A stretch of 64,000 bases of DNA from Sphingobium sp. OAS761 (GTDB taxonomy: Bacteria > Pseudomonadota > Alphaproteobacteria > Sphingomonadales > Sphingomonadaceae): contig NZ_JALJVY010000005.1 in assembly GCF_024168485.1 (NCBI RefSeq), forward strand, positions 124,001 to 188,000, in the 5' to 3' direction. The notes under the pieces are model-generated. The model was given only the letters and a program-made list of their open reading frames with translations. It was not told the origin of the DNA and made no database searches. The position numbers and the translations under genes are program-made. Below, piece after piece: positions 56,388-64,000 of this stretch. Every line of letters starts with the position of its first letter. The first letter of the stretch is position 1.

Positions 56388-56930
56388 ATGACGGAACGCC
56401 CCGCAGTGCCGAAAGCCAAAAGCCGCAAGATGCCGGCCGAGGAACGGCCGCGCGTGGGCGCGCCGCGCCGGATCGCCGACCTGATGCCGGACATCGGCCG
56501 CGCGGCATTCCGCAAGTTCGGCTTCGTCCAATCCAGCATTGTCACGCGCTGGGCCGAGATCGTCGGCCCGCATTATGCAGGCTTGACCGCGCCCGAATCG
56601 ATCCGGTTCCCGGTAGGGAAAAAGGCAGGCGGCACCCTGCAACTGACCGTCGCGAGCGGCTATGGCCCGATGATCCAGCATGGGTTGCCCGACATCGTCG
56701 AGCGGGTGAACCGGTTTTTCGGCTATGCGGCCGTGGCCAAGGTGGCGATCCGGCAGGGGGAGATCGCGCCGGCCGCGCCCGAACGCGCGCCCCCGCCCCG
56801 CAACCTGAAACCCATACCGGTCGAGCTTGGCGATTCGCTGCGCGACATCGGCGATCCCGAACTGCGCGCGGTGCTGGAATCTCTGGCGCAGGGGCTTGCC
56901 AACAGCAGCGGACTGCCCAAGATCGGCTGA
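56388..56930 (+). CDS. dciA: DciA/DUF721 family helicase-loader-like protein
   Basis: 180 residues. The core (about 27-115) has RIADLMPDIGRAAFRKFGF, IVTRWAEIVGPHYAGLTAPE and LQLTVASGYGPMIQHGLPDI, the DUF721/DciA pattern of a strand-rich DNA-binding domain with VNRFFGY. DciA loads the replicative helicase in most bacteria lacking DnaC. The C-terminal half is a linker with DSLRDIGDPELRAVLESLA. It lies between mutY and two thiol-oxidoreductase genes ahead of smc. Confidence 0.9.
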   Translation: MTERPAVPKAKSRKMPAEERPRVGAPRRIADLMPDIGRAAFRKFGFVQSSIVTRWAEIVGPHYAGLTAPESIRFPVGKKAGGTLQLTVASGYGPMIQHGLPDIVERVNRFFGYAAVAKVAIRQGEIAPAAPERAPPPRNLKPIPVELGDSLRDIGDPELRAVLESLAQGLANSSGLPKIG

Positions 56931-56973
56931 CATTCGGCTCCGGTTCAGCCGGAGCGCACTACGGACCCGCACC

Positions 56974-57642
56974 ATGAAGAAATTGCTGCTGCCGCTCGCT
57001 CTCCTGTCCATCCCCGCCGCACTTGTCGCCGCTCCTGCCGCCAACTGGGTCAAGCGGGTCGTCCTGTCGCCGATCGGCGGCCATGTCACGGGCAATCCGG
57101 CGGCAGCGACGAAGCTGGTCGAATATGTCAGTTACACCTGTTCGCATTGCGCGCATTTCGTGGCCGAGGCGAGCGAGCCGCTGCGGGCGCAATATATCAG
57201 CACCGGCAAAGTCAGCGCGGAGGTTCGCAACGCCGTCCGCGACAAATATGACCTGACGGCGGCACTGCTGGCGCGCTGCGGCGGCGCGGCCCGTTTCACG
57301 GGCAATCACGAGGCCCTCTTCGCCAACCAGAGCGCGTGGATGGACCGGCTGATCGCGTATGACCGCGACGCGGAAAAGCCGACCGACCAGATCCCCGCGC
57401 TTCAGGACATCGGCCGGAAGACCGGCCTTTACGCGCTGATGAACAAGCGCGGCTTTACCAATGCGCAACTCGACGCCTGCATCGCCAACCCGGCGTCGAT
57501 GAAGCAGATCATGGCGATGACCGACGAAGCCTGGAACAAGATCAAGATCAGCGGCACGCCCGGCTTCACCGTCAACGGCACGCGCGTGGAGGGGGCGACC
57601 TGGGCCGCGGTCCAGGCCGCATTGCCCCCTGCCGCGCGCTGA
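56974..57642 (+). CDS. DsbA-like thiol:disulfide oxidoreductase, exported
   Basis: 222 residues with a signal peptide (about 1-20, ending LVAAP). A thioredoxin-fold DsbA-like domain follows with active site YTCSHCAHF (Cys56 and Cys59), and the cis-proline in SGTPGFTVNG. CSHC is an unusual dipeptide compared with CPHC of DsbA. It likely forms or isomerises disulfides in the periplasm. The following gene is a paralogue. The start was chosen for the signal peptide; no strong SD is visible. Confidence 0.88.
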   Translation: MKKLLLPLALLSIPAALVAAPAANWVKRVVLSPIGGHVTGNPAAATKLVEYVSYTCSHCAHFVAEASEPLRAQYISTGKVSAEVRNAVRDKYDLTAALLARCGGAARFTGNHEALFANQSAWMDRLIAYDRDAEKPTDQIPALQDIGRKTGLYALMNKRGFTNAQLDACIANPASMKQIMAMTDEAWNKIKISGTPGFTVNGTRVEGATWAAVQAALPPAAR

Positions 57643-57687
57643 TCTAGAAGCCTTCCTGAACCGCCCATCATCGGAGCCCAGCCCGTC

Positions 57688-58422
57688 GTGAAATTCCTGC
57701 CCGGACTCGCCCTCGTCGCCCTCAGCCTGACCCTCGCCGCGTGCGGCAAGACCGACGATGGCGCCAAGCCCAGCGGCGATCCGATCGCCGCCGTCGCCCC
57801 GCCGGCGGGGACGAGCTGGTCGGAAACCGTCGCGCAGACGCCGGACGGCTATTATCTGATGGGCAATCCGTCGGCCAAGCTGAAGCTGGTGGAATATGGC
57901 AGCTACACCTGCTCTCACTGCCGCGATTTTTCGACCGAGGCGTCGGCGGAAATCCGAAAGATCGTCGATAGCGGCAAGATGAGCTACGAATTCCGCAGCT
58001 TCGTGCGCGATCCGATCGACATCACCACGTCTCTGCTCGCAGCCTGTGGCGGCAAGGATGTATTCTACCCGCTGACCGAACAGTTTTTCGAGAATCAGGG
58101 CGCGATGTTCGACAAGGCGCAGGCATTGGGCGACGATCGGTACAAGGCACTGATGAGCGCCCCGCCCGCGCAGCGTTTCGGCCAGCTGGCCCAAGCGCTC
58201 GGCCTGGTCGACTTCGCCAAGCAGCGCGGCATTTCGGAGGATCAGGCCAAGCAGTGCCTGGCCGACACCGCTGCTGCCGAAAAGCTGGCCAAGGGCGTCG
58301 AGGATGCGACGACCCAATATCAGATCGAAGGCACGCCGACCTTTATCCTGAACGGATCGGTCGTCCCCGACACGGCGAACTGGGCCAAGCTGCAACCCCA
58401 GCTCAAGGCCGCGGGCATCTGA
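57688..58422 (+). CDS. DsbA-like thiol:disulfide oxidoreductase, lipoprotein
   Basis: 244 residues, GTG start. The signal ends in a lipobox LTLAACGK (Cys19), so the mature protein is likely membrane-anchored. The thioredoxin-like domain has GSYTCSHCRDFSTEA with Cys75 and Cys78, and the cis-proline loop EGTPTFILNG. It is a paralogue of the preceding gene with the same CSHC active site. Together with dciA and smc this forms a conserved-looking run. Confidence 0.88.
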   Translation: MKFLPGLALVALSLTLAACGKTDDGAKPSGDPIAAVAPPAGTSWSETVAQTPDGYYLMGNPSAKLKLVEYGSYTCSHCRDFSTEASAEIRKIVDSGKMSYEFRSFVRDPIDITTSLLAACGGKDVFYPLTEQFFENQGAMFDKAQALGDDRYKALMSAPPAQRFGQLAQALGLVDFAKQRGISEDQAKQCLADTAAAEKLAKGVEDATTQYQIEGTPTFILNGSVVPDTANWAKLQPQLKAAGI

Positions 58423-58496
58423 TTGACCGCCGGGGGGCCGACATCGACGCTCGGGCGTGACGGGACCCGGACGGCATGCCGCTCCGGACATCACGC

Positions 58497-61400
58497 ATGC
58501 AGATAAAGCGGCTCAAGCTTTCCGGCTTCAAGAGCTTCGTCGACGCGACCGAGTTGCGGATCGAGCCGGGGCTGACGGGTATCGTCGGCCCCAATGGCTG
58601 CGGCAAATCGAACCTGCTGGAGGCGATCCGCTGGGTGATGGGCGAATCAAGCGCCAAATCGATGCGCGGCGCCGGCATGGAGGATGTGATCTTCGCCGGC
58701 ACCGCTACCCGGCCGCAACGCGATTTCGCCGAGGTGTCGCTGCTGACGGTGCAGGAACAGGGGGAGCTGTTTCCTTCCGTCGAGGCTGGCGCGGACGGTG
58801 AACTGGAGGTCACGCGGCGCATCGAGCGGGGCGCGGGCAGCGCCTATCGCGCCAACGGGCGGGACGTGCGCGCCAAGGATGTTGCGCTGATTTTCGCCGA
58901 TGCCGCGACCGGCGCGCACAGCCCCGCGCTCGTGAGCCAGGGGCGCATCGCCGCCGTCATCGCCGCCCGGCCGCAGGAACGGCGCGCCATGCTGGAGGAA
59001 GCAGCCGGGATCGCGGGCCTGCATGTCCGGCGCAAGGATGCCGAGCAGAAGCTGCGCGCGGCCGAGGCCAATCTTGCCCGGCTGGACGAGATATTGCTCG
59101 ACATGGACGCACGCGCCAATGCGCTGCGCCGGCAGGCCCGGGCCGCCGAACGCTATATCCGCCTGTCCGACCAGATACGCGTGGCGGAGGGCCGCACCCT
59201 CTTCGCCCGCTGGCGCGAGGCCCATGCCAGCGCCGAAGCCGCCCGTGCCGAAGCACGACAGGCCGAGGCCGGCGTCGCCGCCGCACAGGAGGCGCAACTC
59301 GCCGCCGGCGCCCATGTGCAGGCCGGCGTGGCGATCCTTGCCGAACGCCGTGCCGCCGCGCAGACCGCGCGCGACGCAGCCAGCGAAGCAGGCCACCGCC
59401 TTGGTTCGTTGCGCACCGAGCGCGATGCGGTGGTGCGCCGCCTTGCCGATCTTGTGCAACAGGCGGTCAGGCTGGAGGAGGATCGCACCCGCGAAGGCAC
59501 GCTGGCCAACGACGCTGCGGACGCCATCGCTCGTCTGACGGCCGAAACCGCGACGCTGAAGTCGCGGATCGCGGAGACCGAGACATTACGCCCGAACTTC
59601 GCCGCGCGCATCGCCGCCGCCGAGGACGGCGCGCGCGATGCCGAACTGGATCTGGCGAAGGCCATGGCCCGCCAGGCGGCGGAACAGGCCGAATTGCGCG
59701 TCGCGGAGGCAGCGCTGGCCGCCGCGCGCACCCGGCTGGACCGCACCACGCGGGATGTTGCGCGGCTGGAGGCCGAGGCGGCCGCCCTGCCCGACGCTGC
59801 ACCGCTGGAGGCGCGCCGTGCGGAGGCCCAGGCCGCGCAGGCCCAGGCCAGCGCCGATCGCCAGGATGCAGAGACGATCATCGCCGCGGCCGAAAACGAC
59901 CGCCAGGCAGCGGCGGAAGCCCGCGCCGCGGCCGAATCGGCGCTGGCGGCCGCACGCGCGGCGCTCGCCGCGCTCGACAGCGAAGCTTCGGCCCTCCGGC
60001 GCGCGGTGGACAGCGGCAGCGGCAAGCAGGCGCGCGCGCTCGACCGGCTCAAGGCCGCGCCGGGATATGAGCGCGCGCTGGCCGCCGCTCTGGGCGACGA
60101 TCTGGAAGCGCCGGTGGGTGCAGAGGGCGCGCGCCGCTGGGGCGGTGCCGACGTCCTGGCCCAGGACCCCGCGCTGCCCGGCGGCACGACCCCGCTGGCC
60201 GATCATGTCACCGCCCCGCCCGAACTCGCGCGGCGCCTGTCCCAGATCGCCGTGGCCGACAGTGATCTGGGACAGGCGCTCGCCGTGGGTCAGCGGCTGG
60301 TGACGCGCGACGGCCTCCTCCGCCGATGGGACGGCTATGTCGCGCTCGAGGGTGGCGCCGCAGCCGCGGAACGGCTCATTCGCCTCAACCGGCTGGATGC
60401 CATTGCCGCCGCGCGCCCGTCGGCTGAGGCGGCAGTCGCCGCAGCCATCGACGCGCAGGACGAATCGCGCGCCCGCGAGCAGGCCGCCACGCAGGCGCTG
60501 GCGTCCGGCCGGGCTGGACTGTCCGACGCCGACCACAGGCTGCGTTCCGCGTTGCGCGCCGCCGACGAAGCCACCACGGCGATCGAGCGGCTGGCGGGAA
60601 GACGCGAAGGCATCGAGGAAAGACTGGCCGAGGCGCTCCGGGACAGCCAGGGCGCCCGGATCGATGCCGACAAGGCGCAAGCGGCCCGCGCGAGCCTGTC
60701 CGACGGCGGGGAAACCGGCACGGTCGTCGCTGCCCTGACCCAGGCGAGCGAAAAGGCCCGCGCCGCCGTCAGCCAGTTGCAGGCCGATCAGGCACTGGCC
60801 GATCGCGCACTGGCCAGCGACCGCGAACGCCAGACCGCAGCCGATGCGGAGATCAAAGGGTGGCGCGCGCGTGCGGGCGAAGCGGCGAAGCGCATCGCCG
60901 CCATGGTAACCCGTGCGGACGAAATCGCGACCGAACGCCAGGCCATGGAGGCGCAGCCCGACGCCCTTGCCGGGGCGATCGCCGACCTTGCCGACCGGGG
61001 TTCCGGCCTAGCAGAGGCTGCGGATCAGGCCCGTCATGCCGAACAGGAAGCGGAATCCCTGCTACGCGCGGCGGAAGCGCGCGCGACCCAGGCCGGCGAG
61101 GCGCTGGCAACGGCCCGGGAAGCCCGCGCCACTGCCGTCGCCCGGGCCGAGGCCGCCGACGAACGGCGGATCGAAACAAATCGCCTGTCGGGCGAAAGGT
61201 TCGAATGCCCGCCGCCGCTGCTGCCGGAGAAACTGGGCTTTGCGAGCGCCGACATCCGCATCGCCCAGACCGAGCAGGCCGCGCATGACCAATTCGTGAC
61301 GGAGCGGGAGCGGATCGGTCCCGTCAACCTGGTCGCGGCGCAGGAACTGGAGGAACTGGAGGCGACGCAAGCCACCAGCCGCGCCGAGAGCGAGGAACTG

Positions 61401-61940
61401 ACGCAGGCCATCAATCGGCTGCGCGGGTCGATCGGCAGCCTGAACCGCGAGGGCCGGCAGCGGCTGCTGGCGGCGTTCGAAGCGGTGGACGGCCATTTCC
61501 GTCGCCTCTTCACGACCCTGTTCAATGGCGGGCAGGCACATCTGGAACTGATCGACAGCGACGATCCGCTGGAGGCGGGGCTTGAGATCATGGCCCAGCC
61601 GCCCGGCAAGAAGCTGGCCGCGCTGACATTGCTTTCGGGCGGGGAGCAGGCTTTGACCGCCGTGGCACTCATCTTCGGCCTCTTCCTGACGAACCCCGCG
61701 CCGATCTGCGTACTGGACGAGGTCGACGCCCCGCTGGACGATGCGAATGTCGAGCGCTTCTGCGACCTGCTCGACGCGATGGTGGCGCAGACCCGGACGC
61801 GCTACCTGATCGTCACCCACAATGCGGTCAGCATGGCGCGCATGCACCGCCTGTTCGGCGTCACGATGGTGGAACGCGGCGTCAGCCGGCTGGTGTCGGT
61901 CAACCTGGAAAGCGCGGAAGCGATGCTGGCGGCGGAATAG
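58497..61940 (+). CDS. smc: chromosome segregation protein SMC
   Basis: 1147 residues. The N-terminal head starts MQIKRLKLSGFKSFVDATEL with Walker A GPNGCGKSN (about 33-41). Two long Ala/Glu/Arg-rich coiled coils flank a hinge (about 510-640). The C-terminal head has the ABC signature LLSGGEQALTAVAL and Walker B ICVLDEVDAPLDDANVERF. It compacts and segregates the chromosome with ScpAB. The start used is the one that gives the standard N-terminus; an ATG seven codons upstream adds a non-conserved stretch. Confidence 0.97.
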   Translation: MQIKRLKLSGFKSFVDATELRIEPGLTGIVGPNGCGKSNLLEAIRWVMGESSAKSMRGAGMEDVIFAGTATRPQRDFAEVSLLTVQEQGELFPSVEAGADGELEVTRRIERGAGSAYRANGRDVRAKDVALIFADAATGAHSPALVSQGRIAAVIAARPQERRAMLEEAAGIAGLHVRRKDAEQKLRAAEANLARLDEILLDMDARANALRRQARAAERYIRLSDQIRVAEGRTLFARWREAHASAEAARAEARQAEAGVAAAQEAQLAAGAHVQAGVAILAERRAAAQTARDAASEAGHRLGSLRTERDAVVRRLADLVQQAVRLEEDRTREGTLANDAADAIARLTAETATLKSRIAETETLRPNFAARIAAAEDGARDAELDLAKAMARQAAEQAELRVAEAALAAARTRLDRTTRDVARLEAEAAALPDAAPLEARRAEAQAAQAQASADRQDAETIIAAAENDRQAAAEARAAAESALAAARAALAALDSEASALRRAVDSGSGKQARALDRLKAAPGYERALAAALGDDLEAPVGAEGARRWGGADVLAQDPALPGGTTPLADHVTAPPELARRLSQIAVADSDLGQALAVGQRLVTRDGLLRRWDGYVALEGGAAAAERLIRLNRLDAIAAARPSAEAAVAAAIDAQDESRAREQAATQALASGRAGLSDADHRLRSALRAADEATTAIERLAGRREGIEERLAEALRDSQGARIDADKAQAARASLSDGGETGTVVAALTQASEKARAAVSQLQADQALADRALASDRERQTAADAEIKGWRARAGEAAKRIAAMVTRADEIATERQAMEAQPDALAGAIADLADRGSGLAEAADQARHAEQEAESLLRAAEARATQAGEALATAREARATAVARAEAADERRIETNRLSGERFECPPPLLPEKLGFASADIRIAQTEQAAHDQFVTERERIGPVNLVAAQELEELEATQATSRAESEELTQAINRLRGSIGSLNREGRQRLLAAFEAVDGHFRRLFTTLFNGGQAHLELIDSDDPLEAGLEIMAQPPGKKLAALTLLSGGEQALTAVALIFGLFLTNPAPICVLDEVDAPLDDANVERFCDLLDAMVAQTRTRYLIVTHNAVSMARMHRLFGVTMVERGVSRLVSVNLESAEAMLAAE

Positions 61941-61946
61941 GCGCCA

Positions 61947-63407
61947 TCATTCCAGCGCCGCCGCTATTTCGTCCCGGTGCATCCGCACGCTGAGCTGGCC
62001 CAGTTGCCACAGCGTCGTGAAGAGATCTGCATCGAACTTGTAGCTGGTCTTGGCGGCATTGCCCACGCGGTAGAAATTATTGGCGACGCAATCGGACCCC
62101 AAGGTGCGCAGGTGGGCAAAGCTGGCGGCCCAGTCCGGCAAAGCACCCCGCGGGCGCGATCCGCCTGTGTCCAGCCGGTTTCCTGGCTGAAAACATCGGA
62201 CGTCATAGGCCGCGGCGGCGGCCAGATGATCCAGCCCCTTGAGCAGGTCTTGCGCCTTCGCCTCGGGGAAATGTGCCGTGCTGTAGAAGTCCAGCAGCAC
62301 GGGGCTGTCGACGCCGACGGCCCGGAACATCGGGCGATACAGCCGTTCGAAACTGGAATCCTGCACCGCGAAGATGCCGTTGCTCGCGGTGGTCATCAGG
62401 AAACTGGCATTGGTCTTCTTCCTGGCGATGCTTTTCTGATCCATCGACGCGGCCGAGTTGATCAGGATCATCGCACGTCTGGTGCCAATGGTGGCCGGCT
62501 GAGATTCCATGACTTCAAAGGCGGTCTTGTAGCCGATATTGTCGTAGAGTCCGCCGTCCGCCAGCCGCAGATAGGACAGGCGCCGGCCCTTGCGCTTCCC
62601 ATGGCAGAAGGACGCTGCGGGGATCGGACCATCGTCGTCGCACAGGGCAGTGCGGGCGAAGCTGGCATAAAAGCCGGGGACGGCCCCGCTCGACGCCGCT
62701 GCATAGGCGATCGGCAGGTCCGCCAGCCTGGTGCCGGCGACGGTCAGGCGCGCCTTGCATGCGCCGAATTGCCTGACTGCATAGTGACGCAGAAAAGCAT
62801 CGGTGAAGACGAAGGGCGCATGGGCCGGCAACAGCGAGGCATTGAAGAATACGCGCGGAAGGGGCTCGGTCCGTTCCGGCGCATAAATCTGTCCGAAGGT
62901 GGCCGCGCCCGGTATCCCGGCCTGCATCGCCTGGGCCCAGCATGGCACGCGGCCTTCGCTCATGGCCACGAAACGGGCGCGCAGCGCGGGCATGTTCGCG
63001 GCCAGGCTGTATCCGGCGCCCCGATGGTCCGCGCGGTCGACCAGATAGGCAGCCACGGCCCAACTGCCGCCGGAATTGGTCGACAGGAAATCGATTCGGT
63101 CGAGCGCCGTCCGATGGTCTGCAAAGCCAATCGTCTGCAATTCGGCCAGAATGCCCAGGGTGAAGGCCGTGGCGCGCGCGCCGCCGCCGGACACCGAAAG
63201 GCCGATAAGGCGGGAATCGTCGAGCATCGGCTTTGCCGCCAGCCCTTTCCCCAGTTCGTCGTCGACCTTCTGCACGGTACGGAGGAAATCAGCGGCAGTG
63301 CTGTCGTATATCGGGCTGTAGGTCGGCCAGGGCAGCGACTTTATCCCCAGTTCCGCGCACCCCTGCAACAAGAGAAGGCAGGCGAACAGGATTGATACAT
63401 GCTTCAT
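61947..63407 (-). CDS. patatin/cPLA2-like lipoprotein
   Basis: 486 residues. A lipobox LLLLQGCAEL (Cys17) marks it as a lipoprotein. The acyl-hydrolase core has the oxyanion SVSGGGAR (71-78), nucleophile Ser112 in STNSGGSW, and the dyad Asp284 in LADGGLYDN. The nucleophile elbow lacks the leading Gly of GxSxG and resembles cytosolic PLA2 sequences more than patatins. It is expected to hydrolyse acyl esters at the envelope. The start has GAGGGGGGATCG upstream. Confidence 0.85.
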   Translation of the reverse strand: MKHVSILFACLLLLQGCAELGIKSLPWPTYSPIYDSTAADFLRTVQKVDDELGKGLAAKPMLDDSRLIGLSVSGGGARATAFTLGILAELQTIGFADHRTALDRIDFLSTNSGGSWAVAAYLVDRADHRGAGYSLAANMPALRARFVAMSEGRVPCWAQAMQAGIPGAATFGQIYAPERTEPLPRVFFNASLLPAHAPFVFTDAFLRHYAVRQFGACKARLTVAGTRLADLPIAYAAASSGAVPGFYASFARTALCDDDGPIPAASFCHGKRKGRRLSYLRLADGGLYDNIGYKTAFEVMESQPATIGTRRAMILINSAASMDQKSIARKKTNASFLMTTASNGIFAVQDSSFERLYRPMFRAVGVDSPVLLDFYSTAHFPEAKAQDLLKGLDHLAAAAAYDVRCFQPGNRLDTGGSRPRGALPDWAASFAHLRTLGSDCVANNFYRVGNAAKTSYKFDADLFTTLWQLGQLSVRMHRDEIAAALE

Positions 63408-63545
63408 CGATCCCCCCTCAGGCATGATTTGGCCGTCGGGCATGGTACGCGCTCGCCACTCTAATTCAAATCAACTACCGCATGAATGGAACGGTTATGG
63501 TTCTATTCGTCCATGACTGGATGAAGGGCCGGGAAGAGTGGCCGA

Positions 63546-64000
63546 TCAGTTCCGGCCAAACCACCCCTTCATCCGGCGAAACAGGCCACGCTCGCTGATC
63601 GGCTCGAACATCTCTTCGGGTCCTTCCGGATCCAGCACTTCATGATCGGCGATATATTGCTGTACCGCGTTGAGTTCTGGGGTCTCGTATGGCCTGAGCG
63701 TTCGACCTGATTTTCGGCGCAGTTCCTCGACTGCCGCCACCAGTCCGCGCTCCCCTATGACCGCGGCCACGCGCTCCTCGGGAAGGTTGAGATGTTCGGC
63801 GATCAGGCCGTCGCGAATGGCCAGGATATGTTTGCCCTGCCCGTCATTGGCCGGCAGGGCGATGTCGATCGTCACGTCGCATTCCGTATCCAGGCGCAGC
63901 GATCGATTGTTCATGTTGGACGAGCCGACGCGGATGATCCGGTCGTCCACGATCATCACCTTCGCATGGACGTAGATCGGCGTGCCACGCTGGGTGAAGG
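63546..64000 (-). CDS. phospholipase D-family protein, C-terminal part
   Basis: 151 codons remain, reading in from the right edge. The HKD motif is present (IYVHAKVMIVDDRIIRVGSS, then NMNNRS), and the tail has LRLDTECDVTIDI. This is the second HKD of a PLD/cardiolipin-synthase-type protein. The first HKD and the N-terminus lie outside the window. Cardiolipin synthase or a general PLD-like hydrolase cannot be told apart from this part. Confidence 0.88.
   Translation of the reverse strand, partial: FTQRGTPIYVHAKVMIVDDRIIRVGSSNMNNRSLRLDTECDVTIDIALPANDGQGKHILAIRDGLIAEHLNLPEERVAAVIGERGLVAAVEELRRKSGRTLRPYETPELNAVQQYIADHEVLDPEGPEEMFEPISERGLFRRMKGWFGRN

Overview
The window is a GC-rich, densely coding chromosomal segment from an alphaproteobacterium, most likely a member of the Sphingomonadaceae. 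Pointers are a CrtZ-type carotene hydroxylase, a TorF-type porin, a very large TonB-dependent receptor, a Psp system driven by PspF and sigma-54, a one-piece Tol-Pal operon led by ybgC, and the run mutY / dciA / DsbA-like genes / smc. No plasmid, phage, insertion-sequence, CRISPR, rRNA or tRNA signature was seen. Both edges cut genes: an M13 peptidase on the left and a phospholipase D-family protein on the right.

Left part (1-12.5 kb): an M13 peptidase end, a DUF4168 protein, a CPA1-type Na+/H+ antiporter coupled to an OmpA-like lipoprotein, a Tat-exported D-amino-acid-oxidase-like flavoprotein whose conserved blocks appear circularly permuted, a CHASE3 hybrid histidine kinase, and a DNA-repair-like group (radical SAM protein, small membrane protein, hemerythrin, UdgX uracil-DNA-binding protein). 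A gamma-glutamyltransferase follows, then a palindromic dispersed repeat and a terminator.

Middle-left (12.5-28.4 kb): M1 aminopeptidase, queF, a proline-rich membrane protein, a translationally coupled sseA-metC-mscS unit, a TorF porin and crtZ. Next is a phage-shock locus. It holds divergent pspF, a sigma-54 promoter, a 57-residue first gene, pspA, pspB, pspC and five further small membrane/coiled-coil genes sharing a C-terminal motif with PspB and PspC, followed by sufE and a lipoprotein gene. A 3-hydroxyacyl-CoA dehydrogenase closes this part.

Middle-right (28.5-47.7 kb): ybgC-tolQ-tolR-tolA-tolB-pal, a small unknown protein, a double-domain M16 peptidase and an M28 peptidase (divergent), clpB, then a TPR-aspartyl/asparaginyl hydroxylase and a divergent sulfotransferase-like protein next to a large TonB-dependent receptor.

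Right part (47.7-64 kb): M23 peptidase and DUF2093 gene, xseA and purD back to back, a membrane-anchored helix-hairpin-helix protein, a cysQ-like phosphatase and pmbA, nudC-mutY, then dciA, two DsbA-like thiol oxidoreductases and smc, a patatin/cPLA2-like lipoprotein, and the truncated phospholipase D protein. Main themes are envelope maintenance (Psp, Tol-Pal, M23, OmpA-like lipoproteins), exported peptidases, and DNA repair and chromosome maintenance (UdgX, MutY, XseA, DciA, SMC).
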